NCBI RefSeq assembly: GCF_025336485.1
Contig: NZ_JAODAB010000002.1
Coordinates: 248,001 to 312,000 of the forward strand
Origin: Pseudomonas citri
GTDB lineage: Bacteria; Pseudomonadota; Gammaproteobacteria; Pseudomonadales; Pseudomonadaceae
Direction: 5' to 3'
Length of the DNA stretch: 64,000 nucleotides
This document shows, piece by piece, positions 16,818-25,890 of this stretch (within the stretch, counting starts at the first letter, position 1; every line of letters starts with the position of its first letter). Made by a program: the position numbers and the translations under genes. The notes below the pieces were generated by a model. That model was not told where the DNA came from. It searched no databases and saw only the letters and a program-made list of their open reading frames with translations.

Positions 16818-19088
16818 TCAAATACGCCGTGCGGCGTAACGCTTGAGCATGCTTGGCACATCGAGGATCAAGGCGATGCGGCCGTCACCGGTGATGGTGG
16901 CGCCAGACATGCCCGGTGTGCCCTGGAGCATCTTGCCCAACGGCTTGATGACCACTTCTTCCTGGCCCACCAACTGGTCGACAACGAAGCCGATCCGCTG
17001 GGTACCTACCGAAAGGATCACCACATGGCCTTCACCCTGCTCCTCGTGGACCGCAGAGCTGACCAGCCAGCGCTTGAGGTAGAACAGCGGCAGCGCCTTG
17101 TCCCGCACGATCACCACTTCCTGGCCGTCCACCACGTTGGTGCGCGACAGGTCGAGGTGGAAGATCTCGTTGACGTTGACCAGCGGGAAGGCGAACGCCT
17201 GGTTGCCCAGCATCACCATCAGGGTCGGCATGATCGCCAGGGTCAGCGGGACCTTGATCAGGATCTTCGAACCCGAGCCCTTGACCGAATGGATATTGAT
17301 CGAGCCATTGAGCTGGGAGATCTTGGTTTTCACCACGTCCATGCCCACGCCGCGGCCCGATACGTCGGAAATCTCGGTCTTGGTGGAGAAGCCCGGGGCG
17401 AAGATCAGGTTGTAGCACTCGGTATCGCTCAAGCGGTCGGCGGCGTCCTTGTCCATGACACCACGCTTCACCGCGATGGCACGCAACACTTCCGGGTCCA
17501 TGCCCTTGCCGTCGTCGGAGATCGACAGCAGGATGTGGTCGCCCTCCTGCTCCGCGGCCAGCACGACCTTGCCGCTACGGGCCTTGCCCGAGGCCTCGCG
17601 CTCTTCCGGCGACTCGATACCATGGTCGACCGCGTTGCGCACCAAGTGGACCAGCGGGTCGGCCAGGGCCTCGACGAGGTTCTTGTCGAGGTCGGTCTCT
17701 TCGCCCACCAGTTCCAGGTTGATTTCTTTCTTGAGCTGGCGAGCCAGGTCGCGAACCAAACGCGGGAAGCGGCCGAAGACTTTCTTGATCGGCTGCATCC
17801 GGGTCTTCATCACCGCGGTCTGCAGGTCGGCCGTGACCACGTCGAGGTTCGACACGGCCTTGGACATGGCTTCGTCCTGGCTGTTGAGGCCCAGGCGCAC
17901 CAGGCGGTTACGCACCAGCACCAGTTCGCCGACCATGTTCATGATCTCGTCCAGGCGTGCGGTGTCGACCCGAACGGTGGTTTCGGCTTCGCTGGTCGGT
18001 TTTTCCGCCGGCGCAGCCGCCGGGGCACGGGCAGGCGTCGCAGCCGCAGCGGCTGGCTTGGCGGGCTCGGTCTTTGGCTCCGGCGCCTTGGCAACAGGTT
18101 TTGGCGCAGCCTTGGCCGCCGGTGCGCTGGCTACGGTTGCTGCGGCGGCAGGCGCAGCGGTGGCTGTGCCGACTTCGCTGAACTTGCCCTTGCCATGCAA
18201 CTCATCGAGCAACGATTCGAATTCGTGGTCAGTGATCAGGTCACTGCCTGCCGCCGCGGCGGCAGGCTGGGCCGGCGTCGGCGCCGAAGCGATGGCCGAA
18301 TCCAGTGCCTCGACGGCAAAGTTGCCCTTGCCGTGCAACTGGTCGAGCAAGGCTTCGAATTCGTCATCGGTAATGTCGCCACTGTCGCTCTCGACCTTCG
18401 CTGCAACGGGTGCGGTCGGTGGAACGAGCGAATCGGCAGCGAACTGACCCTTGCCGTGGAGCTGATCGAGCAACGACTCGAACTCGGCATCGGTGATCTC
18501 GTCACCGGCTGCATCGCCCGTCGAGGCAGCCGCAGCGGCAGGTTGCGCCGGAGCCTGGGCCTCGGCCTTGGCCGCGCTCAGCGAATCCAGCAGTTGTTCG
18601 AATTCGTTATCGGTGATGTCGTCCGACGCCTCGGCGACCGGTTCTTCGACCACCGGCTCTTCAACGACCGGCTCGACCGCTACGGCCTCATCGGCCGACT
18701 GCGGCTCGGCCAGGCGCGACAGCGCGGCGAGCAACTCTGGTGTGGCGGGAGTGATCGGCGAACGGTCACGCACTTCGCTGAACATGCTGTTGACCGCATC
18801 CAGCGCCTCAAGCACCACGTCCATCAATTCCGCATCAACGCGACGCTCACCCTTGCGCAGGATGTCGAACACGTTCTCGGCAATGTGACAGCACTCCACC
18901 AACTCGTTGAGCTGGAGGAAGCCGGCGCCTCCTTTTACAGTGTGGAAACCGCGAAAAATTGCATTGAGCAGGTCCGCATCGTCAGGCCGGCTTTCCAGCT
19001 CGACCAGTTGCTCGGACAGTTGCTCTAGAATCTCGCCGGCCTCAACCAGGAAATCCTGAAGGATCTCTTCATCGGCGCCGAAGCTCAT
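16818..19088 (-). CDS. cheA: Chemotaxis sensor histidine kinase CheA
   Basis: 756 residues. P1/HPt domain at 1-105 with phospho-His49 in FHTVKGGAGF. A long linker (about 110-370) holds four copies of an acidic motif of the form ITDxEFExLLDxLHGKG at about 157-170, 196-215, 238-256 and 284-303, separated by Ala/Pro-rich stretches, so no conventional CheY-binding P2 domain is obvious. Dimerisation domain from about 371 (VDTARLDEIMNMVGELV), then the HATPase with NAVDHGIE, DDGKGMD and GRGVGMDVV. C-terminal CheW-like P5 domain to 756. It phosphorylates CheY and CheB in response to receptors. Confidence 0.96.
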   Translation of the reverse strand: MSFGADEEILQDFLVEAGEILEQLSEQLVELESRPDDADLLNAIFRGFHTVKGGAGFLQLNELVECCHIAENVFDILRKGERRVDAELMDVVLEALDAVNSMFSEVRDRSPITPATPELLAALSRLAEPQSADEAVAVEPVVEEPVVEEPVAEASDDITDNEFEQLLDSLSAAKAEAQAPAQPAAAAASTGDAAGDEITDAEFESLLDQLHGKGQFAADSLVPPTAPVAAKVESDSGDITDDEFEALLDQLHGKGNFAVEALDSAIASAPTPAQPAAAAAGSDLITDHEFESLLDELHGKGKFSEVGTATAAPAAAATVASAPAAKAAPKPVAKAPEPKTEPAKPAAAAATPARAPAAAPAEKPTSEAETTVRVDTARLDEIMNMVGELVLVRNRLVRLGLNSQDEAMSKAVSNLDVVTADLQTAVMKTRMQPIKKVFGRFPRLVRDLARQLKKEINLELVGEETDLDKNLVEALADPLVHLVRNAVDHGIESPEEREASGKARSGKVVLAAEQEGDHILLSISDDGKGMDPEVLRAIAVKRGVMDKDAADRLSDTECYNLIFAPGFSTKTEISDVSGRGVGMDVVKTKISQLNGSINIHSVKGSGSKILIKVPLTLAIMPTLMVMLGNQAFAFPLVNVNEIFHLDLSRTNVVDGQEVVIVRDKALPLFYLKRWLVSSAVHEEQGEGHVVILSVGTQRIGFVVDQLVGQEEVVIKPLGKMLQGTPGMSGATITGDGRIALILDVPSMLKRYAARRI

Positions 19089-19125
19089 TAATGGATGCTC
19101 CTAAACAGGGCTAATACTCTAAAAC

Positions 19126-19914
19126 TCAGAACCCAAGGCTGGACAACAGATCGTCCACATCGTCCTGACCAGACACAACGTCTTCTCTTTTATCGGCATG
19201 AATCTGCGGACCTTCACCCTGAGAGAGATGTTTTTGTGGATCTTTTTCAGCGAGTATTGCCGCACGGTCATGTTCGATGCCCGCAAAGCGGTCCACCTGA
19301 CTGGCCATGAGCACGAGCTTGAGCAAATTGCTTTCGACTTCGGTGACCAGTTGGGTCACGCGTTTGATCACCTGGCCGGTCAGGTCCTGATAGTCCTGGG
19401 CCAGCAGGATGTCGTTGAGGTTGCTGGCCACGGCACGGCTGTCGGTGCTGCTGCGCGCCAGGAAACCGTCGACCCGACGAGCCAGCTCGCGGAATTCTTC
19501 AGCACCGACTTCGCGACGCATGAAACGGCCCCAGTCGGCGCTCAACGCCTGGGCTTCGTCACCCAGGCCGTTGACCAGCGGCGTAGCGTTTTCCACCAGG
19601 TCCATGGTGCGGTTGGCCGCGGCTTCGGTCAGCCTGACCACATAACCCAGACGCTCGGTGGCGTCGGTGATCTGCGAGACTTCCTCAGCCTGCGGCATGT
19701 GCGGGTCGATCTGGAAGTTGACAATCGCGCTGTGCAGTTCACGCGTCAGCTTGCCGACTTCCTGATACAGGCCGCGGTCACGGGTCTGGTTGAGCTCATG
19801 GATCATTTGAACAGCATCGCCGAAGCGGCCTTTTTCAAGGCTGTCGACGAGTTCGCGGGCATGTTTTTTCAGGGTCGATTCGAAATCGCCCATTGAAGAT
19901 TCGTTATGCTCCAT
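19126..19914 (-). CDS. cheZ: CheY-P phosphatase CheZ
   Basis: 262 residues, mostly helical. The catalytic Gln lies in LLAQDYQDLTGQVIKRV (about 168-184). The last residues, DDVDDLLSSLGF, are the CheY-binding tail peptide. A disordered linker (about 215-248) joins helix bundle and tail. Lies between cheY (19 bp upstream) and cheA. CheZ dephosphorylates CheY-P, usually at the flagellar pole in Pseudomonas. Confidence 0.95.
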   Translation of the reverse strand: MEHNESSMGDFESTLKKHARELVDSLEKGRFGDAVQMIHELNQTRDRGLYQEVGKLTRELHSAIVNFQIDPHMPQAEEVSQITDATERLGYVVRLTEAAANRTMDLVENATPLVNGLGDEAQALSADWGRFMRREVGAEEFRELARRVDGFLARSSTDSRAVASNLNDILLAQDYQDLTGQVIKRVTQLVTEVESNLLKLVLMASQVDRFAGIEHDRAAILAEKDPQKHLSQGEGPQIHADKREDVVSGQDDVDDLLSSLGF

Positions 19915-19932
19915 AGCTCCCCCGGGGCGCCG

Positions 19933-20304
19933 TTAACCGATGCGTTCGAAGATTTTTTCGATCTTCTCTTTCAACGCCTGGGCCGTGAAGGGTTTGACCA
20001 CATAGCCGTTCACACCGGCCTGGGCCGCTTCGATGATCTGCTCGCGCTTGGCTTCGGCAGTGACCATCAGCACCGGGAGGTGCTTGAGTTTTTCGTCGGC
20101 ACGCACCTGACGCAGCAGGTCGATACCGGTCATGCCCGGCATGTTCCAGTCGGTGACCAGGAAATCGAAATTGCCACTGTGCAACATCGGGAGCGCGGTG
20201 GTCCCGTCATCTGCCTCGGCCGTGTTGGTGAACCCCAGGTCACGCAACAGGTTTTTTATGATCCGCCGCATCGTTGAGAAATCATCAACGATGAGGATTT
20301 TCAT
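19933..20304 (-). CDS. cheY: Chemotaxis response regulator CheY
   Basis: 123 residues from the ATG at 20304 ([14 protein letters not shown]); an upstream in-frame TTG would add a short extension but the receiver domain starts at the ATG. Phospho-acceptor Asp52 in [10 protein letters not shown], conserved Lys in [10 protein letters not shown], acid pocket DD at 7-8. It binds FliM to change motor rotation. First gene of cheY-cheZ-cheA-cheB-motC-motD. Confidence 0.96.
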   Translation of the reverse strand: MKILIVDDFSTMRRIIKNLLRDLGFTNTAEADDGTTALPMLHSGNFDFLVTDWNMPGMTGIDLLRQVRADEKLKHLPVLMVTAEAKREQIIEAAQAGVNGYVVKPFTAQALKEKIEKIFERIG

Positions 20305-20340
20305 GTTCTTGTCCAATTCGACCTCCAAGCAGTCTTAAAC

Positions 20341-20359
20341 GCGCCCAGCACCTGGGCGC
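20341..20359 (-). terminator. Hairpin between fliA and cheY
   Basis: Perfect 8-bp stem (gcgcccag/ctgggcgc) with a 3-nt loop, followed on the minus strand by GTTTAAG. Very GC-rich but with a poor U-run, so it may be a weak terminator that lets cheY be expressed separately from fliA. Confidence 0.5.
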
Positions 20360-20469
20360 GCCATTTCAATCAATCCGGCACAACGCTCGACAACGGTATG
20401 GAGCGCGACGGACAAGGACTGACGCAATGCACGCCAGGCCAACCTCGTTCGCAGCGCCCAACACTGCCG

Positions 20470-21213
20470 TCAACGCGCTCGCCACTCCCCCAAACGCCCC
20501 CGCAAACGGGCCGCGCACTGGCTGTGTAACTGGCTGACCCGCGATTCGCTGACCCCCAGGACCTCACCGATTTCCTTGAGGTTCAGCTCTTCGTCGTAGT
20601 ACAGCGCCAAGACCAGTCGCTCACGCTCCGGCAAATTGGCAATCGCATCCGCCAGCGCACCCTGGAAGCGCTCGTCTTCCAGGTCACGCGCCGGCTCCAT
20701 GTAAGCACTTGCGCCATCCTCATGCAGTCCTTCGTGTTCGCCGTCCTGCAACAGGTCGTCGAAACTGAACAGGCGACTGCCCAAGGTATCGTTCAAAATC
20801 CCGTAATAATCATCGAGACTCAACTGGAGTTCGGCCGCAACCTCATGATCTTTAGCGTCACGCCCGGTTTTAGCTTCAATTGCACGGATTGCGTCGCTGA
20901 CCATGCGGGTATTGCGGTGCACCGAACGCGGTGCCCAGTCACCCTTGCGGACCTCGTCGAGCATCGCACCGCGAATGCGGATACCGGCATAGGTCTCGAA
21001 ACTGGCACCTTTGCTCGCGTCGTATTTGTTCGCAACTTCCAGCAAGCCAATCATGCCCGCCTGGATCAGGTCCTCGACCTGCACACTGGCCGGCAGCCGC
21101 GCCAGCAAGTGGTAAGCGATGCGCTTGACCAGCGGCGCGTAACGCTCGATCAATTCGTATTGGGCGTCCCGTGCCGATTTCTTGTAGAGATGGTTGTAAC
21201 TGCTGGCTGTCAT
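20470..21213 (-). CDS. fliA: Flagellar sigma factor FliA (sigma-28)
   Basis: 247 residues from the ATG at 21213 (MTASSYNHLYKKSA), overlapping the fleN stop by ATGA. Sigma region 2 is LVKRIAYHLLARLPASVQVEDLIQAGMIGLLEVANKYD, split here as the segment from about 27 to 65 followed by GASFETYAGIRIRGAMLDEV. Region 4 with the HTH EIGEVLGVSESRVSQLHSQC is near the C-terminus. It directs RNA polymerase to late flagellar genes such as fliC; a matching promoter is seen upstream of fliC. Its anti-sigma factor FlgM is not in the window. Confidence 0.96.
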   Translation of the reverse strand: MTASSYNHLYKKSARDAQYELIERYAPLVKRIAYHLLARLPASVQVEDLIQAGMIGLLEVANKYDASKGASFETYAGIRIRGAMLDEVRKGDWAPRSVHRNTRMVSDAIRAIEAKTGRDAKDHEVAAELQLSLDDYYGILNDTLGSRLFSFDDLLQDGEHEGLHEDGASAYMEPARDLEDERFQGALADAIANLPERERLVLALYYDEELNLKEIGEVLGVSESRVSQLHSQCAARLRGRLGEWRAR

Positions 21214-22040
21214 AACACGGGCCCTGCTGTTTGTTGCACGAGACGCTCGACGAAAAATTCCAGATGCCCGCGCGGATTGGCCGGCAGCGGCCAGGTATCG
21301 ACCTTCTGGGCGATCGCCTTGAACGCCAGCGCGCATTTGGAACGTGGAAAAGCTTCATAGACGGCGCGCTGCTTCTGGACGGCCTTGCGCACGCTTTCGT
21401 CGTAAGGCACCGCGCCGACGTATTGCAGGGCGACGTCCAGGAAGCGATCCGTGACCTTGGTCAGCTTGGCGAACAGGTTGCGCCCTTCCTGCGGGCTCTG
21501 CGCCATGTTGGCCAGGACACGGAAGCGGTTCATGCCATAGTCGCGATTCAACAGCTTGATCAGGGCATACGCGTCGGTGATGGAAGTCGGTTCGTCGCAG
21601 ACCACCAGCAACACTTCCTGGGCCGCGCGGACGAAGCTGACCACCGAATCGCCAATGCCGGCGGCGGTGTCGATCACCAGCACATCGAGATTGTCGCCAA
21701 TATCGCTGAAGGCCTGGATCAGGCCCGCGTGCTGGGCCGGAGACAGGTGAACCATGCTCTGGGTGCCAGAGGCCGCCGGCACGATACGAATCCCGCCAGG
21801 CCCCTGCAGCAACACGTCGCGCAGTTCGCAGCGGCCTTCGATCACATCCGCCAACGTGCGTTTGGGGGTCAGCCCCAGGAGCACGTCGACGTTCGCCAGG
21901 CCCAGGTCGGCGTCCAGTAGCATGACCCGTCGGCCAAGCTCTGCCAGAGCCAGGGACAAGTTCACTGACACGTTAGTCTTGCCGACGCCACCTTTGCCGC
22001 CGGTCACCGCGATCACCTGTACGGGATGCATGCTGCCCAT
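21210..22040 (-). CDS. fleN: Flagellar number regulator FleN (FlhG), MinD-like ATPase
   Basis: 276 residues. Deviant Walker A GGKGGVGKTNVSVNLSLALA (about 14-33), VMLLDADLGLANVDVLLGL (about 39-57), Walker B VLVIDTAAGIGDSV. The C-terminal helix region is typical of FleN/FlhG. It limits polar flagella to one or a few by inhibiting FleQ. Follows flhF after 114 bp and overlaps fliA. Confidence 0.96.
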   Translation of the reverse strand: MGSMHPVQVIAVTGGKGGVGKTNVSVNLSLALAELGRRVMLLDADLGLANVDVLLGLTPKRTLADVIEGRCELRDVLLQGPGGIRIVPAASGTQSMVHLSPAQHAGLIQAFSDIGDNLDVLVIDTAAGIGDSVVSFVRAAQEVLLVVCDEPTSITDAYALIKLLNRDYGMNRFRVLANMAQSPQEGRNLFAKLTKVTDRFLDVALQYVGAVPYDESVRKAVQKQRAVYEAFPRSKCALAFKAIAQKVDTWPLPANPRGHLEFFVERLVQQTAGPVL

Positions 22041-22154
22041 GTTCGTTCTTTACCTTGTCTTCTTAGACGGAGGCCACATTACTGGCTGCGCGTTCACACA
22101 CGGAACAATGCATGGCAGACCATCGATGTAGGTACAAAAAATATTCATATTACC

Positions 22155-23504
22155 TCAGCTGACCTGTTTGGTCGGGCTGTGGTAGATGTCAGCGAACATG
22201 TCAGCCATGGCTTCTTCGCTGGGTTCTTCCTGCATTTGCACACTCACGGCACGACTGACCAGTTGATGACGACGCGGCAGATGCAAATCATCCGGGATCC
22301 GCGGCCCATCGGTCAGGTAGGCCACCGGCAGTTCATGACCGATCGCCAGGCTCAACACCTCGCCCAGGCTTGCCGTTTCGTCCAGCTTAGTCAGGATGCA
22401 GCCGGCCAGCCCACAGCGCTTGTAGCTGTGATATGCGGCGGTTAGAACCTGTTTCTGGCTGGTGGTTGCCAACACGAGATAATTTTTTGACTTGATACCG
22501 CGCCCAGCCAGACTTTCGAGCTGCATGCGCAGGGCCGGGTCGCTGGCTTGCAGGCCGGCGGTATCGATCAACACCACGCGTTTGCGCAGTAACGGCTCCA
22601 GCGCCTGGGCCAGGGATTGGCCCGGGTCCACATGGGTCACCGACACATTGAGGATCCGGCCCAGGGTCTTGAGTTGCTCCTGGGCGCCGATACGGAAACT
22701 GTCCATGCTCACCAGGGCAATGCTCTGGGCGCCGTACTTGAGTACGTAACGGGCGGCAAGCTTGGCCAGGGTGGTGGTCTTGCCCATGCCGGCAGGACCG
22801 ACCATGGCAATCACCCCGCCCTCTTCCAACGGTTCGACGTCCGGGGTGGCGATCATGCGCGCCAGGTGTGCCAGGAGCATACGCCAGGCCTGGCGAGGTT
22901 CTTCGATGCCTTTGATCAACGCCAGCAGGTCCCGGGACAACGGGCCGGAGAGGCCGATGCGTTGCAGGCGGCGCCACAGGTTGGCTTGCGCCGGCTGGCT
23001 ACCTTGCAACTGGTTCCAGGCCAGGGAACCCAGCTGGACTTCCATCAATTCACGCAGGCTGTTGAGTTCGGAGCGCATCGAGTCCAGGGTCCGCGTGTCG
23101 ACACCCCGGGCCGGTGCGGCGGGCTCAGGTTGCGGACGACGCGGCTCGGCCTGGACCTGTTCGACCAGTGGTTCGGCAGCCGTCAGCGGCAGGCCGGCGG
23201 TCAACGGCTGACCGGCGAACAATTGACGATTGGTGCCCGCAGCGGCCTCGCCTTCGCTGCTGCGCAAGCTCAATTCTGCCTGGGCGCTGGCGATGCGCGA
23301 CTGGGTCTTGCGCAGCTCATCCTCGAGTTCCATGTTCGGAACACGCGGGGCCAGCGCCGACAATTTGTAATCCAGTGCCGCTGTCAGTTCCACACCGCCG
23401 GCGATCCGGCGATTACCGATGATGGCCGCTTCAGCGCCCAGCTCGTCACGAACCAGCTTCATGGCCTGACGCATATCGGCGGCGAAAAAACGCTTCACTT
23501 GCAT
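22155..23504 (-). CDS. flhF: Flagellar placement GTPase FlhF (SRP family)
   Basis: 449 residues: an N-terminal basic B domain (MQVKRFFAADMRQAMKLV), a linker with Pro/Ala, an N-domain helical bundle, and an SRP-type G domain with G1 GPAGMGKTTTLAKLAARY (about 236-253), DTAGL, and TKLDETASLGEVLSL near the C-terminus. It marks the cell pole for flagellum assembly. The start lies 11 bp after the flhA stop. Confidence 0.96.
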   Translation of the reverse strand: MQVKRFFAADMRQAMKLVRDELGAEAAIIGNRRIAGGVELTAALDYKLSALAPRVPNMELEDELRKTQSRIASAQAELSLRSSEGEAAAGTNRQLFAGQPLTAGLPLTAAEPLVEQVQAEPRRPQPEPAAPARGVDTRTLDSMRSELNSLRELMEVQLGSLAWNQLQGSQPAQANLWRRLQRIGLSGPLSRDLLALIKGIEEPRQAWRMLLAHLARMIATPDVEPLEEGGVIAMVGPAGMGKTTTLAKLAARYVLKYGAQSIALVSMDSFRIGAQEQLKTLGRILNVSVTHVDPGQSLAQALEPLLRKRVVLIDTAGLQASDPALRMQLESLAGRGIKSKNYLVLATTSQKQVLTAAYHSYKRCGLAGCILTKLDETASLGEVLSLAIGHELPVAYLTDGPRIPDDLHLPRRHQLVSRAVSVQMQEEPSEEAMADMFADIYHSPTKQVS

Positions 23505-23515
23505 AAACCACTACC

Positions 23516-25645
23516 TCAGCCGTTGGGCCCTACTGTCGCAACGATGGTCACTTGCTTGTTGTCCGGTATTTCCTGGTAAGCCAGCACATGCAACCCCGGA
23601 ACCGCGAGGCGCCCGAACCGCGAGAGCATCGCGCGAATCGGACCGGCCACCAGCAGGATCACCGGTTGGCCTTGCATCTCCTGCCGCTGGGCTGCATCGA
23701 TCAGCGAACGTTGCAGCTTCTCGGCCATGCTTGGCTCCAGCAGAACGCCCTCTTCCGAGCCTTGTCCTGCCTTCTGCAAACTATTGAGCAATATCTGTTC
23801 CAACCTTGGTTCCAGGGTGATCACAGGCAGCTCGGACTCAGTGCCTACAATGCTTTGGACGATTGCACGGGATACGCCGACACGTACCGCAGCCACCATT
23901 GCGGCGGTATCTTGACTCTTGGAAGCGTTGTTGGCGATGGCTTCGGCAATGCTGCGAATGTCGCGCACCGGCACCTGCTCGGCCAACAGCGCCTGCAGGA
24001 TCTTGAGCAACTGCGACAACGACAGCACACCGGGCACCAGCTCTTCGGCCAATTTTGGCGAGCCTTTGGCCAATACTTGCAGCAATTGCTGGACTTCTTC
24101 GTGACCGATCAGCTCGCTGGAGTGCTTGTACAGAATCTGGTTCAGGTGGGTCGCTACCACCGTACTGGCGTCCACCACGGTATAGCCGAGGGACTGGGCC
24201 TGGGCGCGCTGGCTGATTTCGATCCACACCGCCTCCAGGCCGAAAGCCGGATCCTTGGCGGTGATACCGTTGAGCGTACCGTAGACCTGCCCCGGGTTGA
24301 TCGCCAGCTCGCGGTCCGGATAGATCTCGGCTTCCGCCAGGATCACGCCCATCAACGTCAGGCGATAGGCACTCGGCGCCAGGTCGAGGTTGTCGCGGAT
24401 GTGCACGGTGGGCATCAGGAAGCCCAGGTCCTGGGACAACTTCTTGCGCACGCCCTTGATCCGCGCGAGCAACTGGCCACCCTGGTTGCGGTCGACCAGG
24501 GGAATCAGGCGATAGCCGACTTCCAGGCCAATCATGTCGATGGGCGTCACGTCATCCCAGCCCAGTTCCTTGGTTTCCATGGCGCGGGCCGGCGACGGCA
24601 ACAGCTCCTGCTGACGCTTGACCTCTTGCAGGGCCAGCGCCTTCTTGGTGTTTTCTTTCTTCCAGAACAGGTAGGCACCACCCGCCACTACGGCGGCCAT
24701 GGTCAGGAAGGAAATATGGGGCATGCCCGGCACCAGGCCCATCACCGCCATCAGGCCGGCCGCTACCACCAGGGCCTTGGGCGAAGCGAACATCTGCCGA
24801 TTGATCTGCTTACCCATGTCTTCCGAACCGGAAGCACGGGTCACCATGATCGCCGCGGCGGTGGACAACAGCAGTGATGGCAATTGCGCCACCAAACCGT
24901 CACCGATGGTCAGCAAGGCGTAGACCTTGCCCGCATCGCCAAAGGACATGCCGTGCTGGAACATGCCCACGGCCATACCGCCGATCAGGTTGATGAACAG
25001 AATCAGCAGGCCGGCGATGGCGTCGCCGCGCACGAACTTGCTGGCACCGTCCATGGAGCCATAGAACTCGGCTTCCTGGGCCACTTCCAGGCGGCGGGCC
25101 TTGGCCTGGCTCTGGTCGATCAGGCCGGCGTTGAGGTCGGCGTCGATCGCCATTTGCTTGCCTGGCATCGCATCGAGGGTGAACCGCGCGCTTACTTCGG
25201 AAATCCGCCCGGCGCCCTTGGTCACCACCACGAAGTTGATGATCATCAAGATCGCGAAGACCACGATACCAACCACATAGTTACCGCCGATCACCACCTC
25301 GCCGAAGGCCTGGATCACCTTACCAGCCGCGGCGTGGCCCTCCTGGCCATGGAGCATCACCACCCGCGTGGATGCCACGTTCAGCGCCAGGCGCAACAAC
25401 GTCGCCACCAGCAGGATGGTTGGGAATACGGCAAAATCCAGCGGCCGCAGGGCGTATACGCACACCAGCAGCACAACGATCGACAGGGCGATGTTGAACG
25501 TGAAGAACACGTCCAGCAGGAACGGCGGCACCGGCAGCATCATCATGGCGAGCATGACCAGCAGCAGCAGCGGCACGCCCAGATTACCTCGACTGAGGTC
25601 TACGACATTGCTACGCGCGGCGCTGAGTAACTGAGAGCGATCCAC
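23516..25645 (-). CDS. flhA: Flagellar type III export gate protein FlhA
   Basis: 709 residues from a GTG at 25645 (MDRSQLLSAARSN), with GGGGA 6 nt upstream and family agreement; ORF extension upstream is not used. About eight membrane segments in residues 20-320, the FHIPEP-family loop TKGAGRISEVSARFTLDAMPGK (split around residues 160-182), and a large cytoplasmic domain (about 340-709) that docks chaperone-substrate complexes. Cotranscribed with flhF, probably from the sigma-54 element at 25707. Confidence 0.96.
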   Translation of the reverse strand: MDRSQLLSAARSNVVDLSRGNLGVPLLLLVMLAMMMLPVPPFLLDVFFTFNIALSIVVLLVCVYALRPLDFAVFPTILLVATLLRLALNVASTRVVMLHGQEGHAAAGKVIQAFGEVVIGGNYVVGIVVFAILMIINFVVVTKGAGRISEVSARFTLDAMPGKQMAIDADLNAGLIDQSQAKARRLEVAQEAEFYGSMDGASKFVRGDAIAGLLILFINLIGGMAVGMFQHGMSFGDAGKVYALLTIGDGLVAQLPSLLLSTAAAIMVTRASGSEDMGKQINRQMFASPKALVVAAGLMAVMGLVPGMPHISFLTMAAVVAGGAYLFWKKENTKKALALQEVKRQQELLPSPARAMETKELGWDDVTPIDMIGLEVGYRLIPLVDRNQGGQLLARIKGVRKKLSQDLGFLMPTVHIRDNLDLAPSAYRLTLMGVILAEAEIYPDRELAINPGQVYGTLNGITAKDPAFGLEAVWIEISQRAQAQSLGYTVVDASTVVATHLNQILYKHSSELIGHEEVQQLLQVLAKGSPKLAEELVPGVLSLSQLLKILQALLAEQVPVRDIRSIAEAIANNASKSQDTAAMVAAVRVGVSRAIVQSIVGTESELPVITLEPRLEQILLNSLQKAGQGSEEGVLLEPSMAEKLQRSLIDAAQRQEMQGQPVILLVAGPIRAMLSRFGRLAVPGLHVLAYQEIPDNKQVTIVATVGPNG

Positions 25646-25706
25646 CAATAATCCCCGTTCCTGTGAAGCAAACTTTTGACGCCCTGGACGGGCGCAGACG
25701 GGGTAT

Positions 25707-25723
25707 TGCAAGAAGCCTTCCAA
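25707..25723 (-). promoter_or_regulatory. Sigma-54 promoter for flhA
   Basis: Minus strand TTGGAAGGCTTCTTGCA: GG at -24 and GC at -12 with the canonical 10-nt spacing. Predicted start near 25696 gives a leader of about 50 nt to the flhA GTG. flhA is FleQ/sigma-54 dependent in P. aeruginosa. Confidence 0.7.
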
Positions 25724-25770
25724 CTTTTGCCGGAGGCTGAAATAGAGGGGCCGAAGCGACTTCAGCCCAA

Positions 25771-25873
25771 TGGAAGCGAGCCTGCTCCGGGCGGCGATCC
25801 GACGATTGCGGTTTGTTCAGTCACATCGATCTCGACTGGATCACCTGATCGCGAGCAGGCTCGCTTCCACAGG
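25771..25873. repeat. Inverted REP pair between flhB and flhA
   Basis: Imperfect palindromes in opposite orientation: about 25771-25788 (tggaagcgagcctgctcc) and 25847-25873 (gatcgcgagcaggctcgctt plus ccacagg), about 58 bp apart. The left copy has lost the outer part of its stem. It separates the flhB transcript end from the flhA promoter. Confidence 0.82.
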
Positions 25874-25890
25874 TTTTGTGCCGGCCCGAC

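Noticed and set aside
18177..18623. Regularly spaced repeats considered as a CRISPR-like array
   Set aside because: They are in frame within cheA, conserved at protein and not nucleotide level, with unequal spacers of low-complexity coding sequence.
17025..19028. 667-codon plus-strand frame opposite cheA
   Set aside because: Antisense shadow created by GC-rich third positions; low-complexity Arg/Gly/Leu/Val product with no recognisable fold. CheA is unmistakable on the other strand.
20305..20469. Sigma-28 promoter for cheY
   Set aside because: No TAAA-N15-GCCGATAA-like pair with acceptable spacing was found in the 165 bp upstream of cheY.
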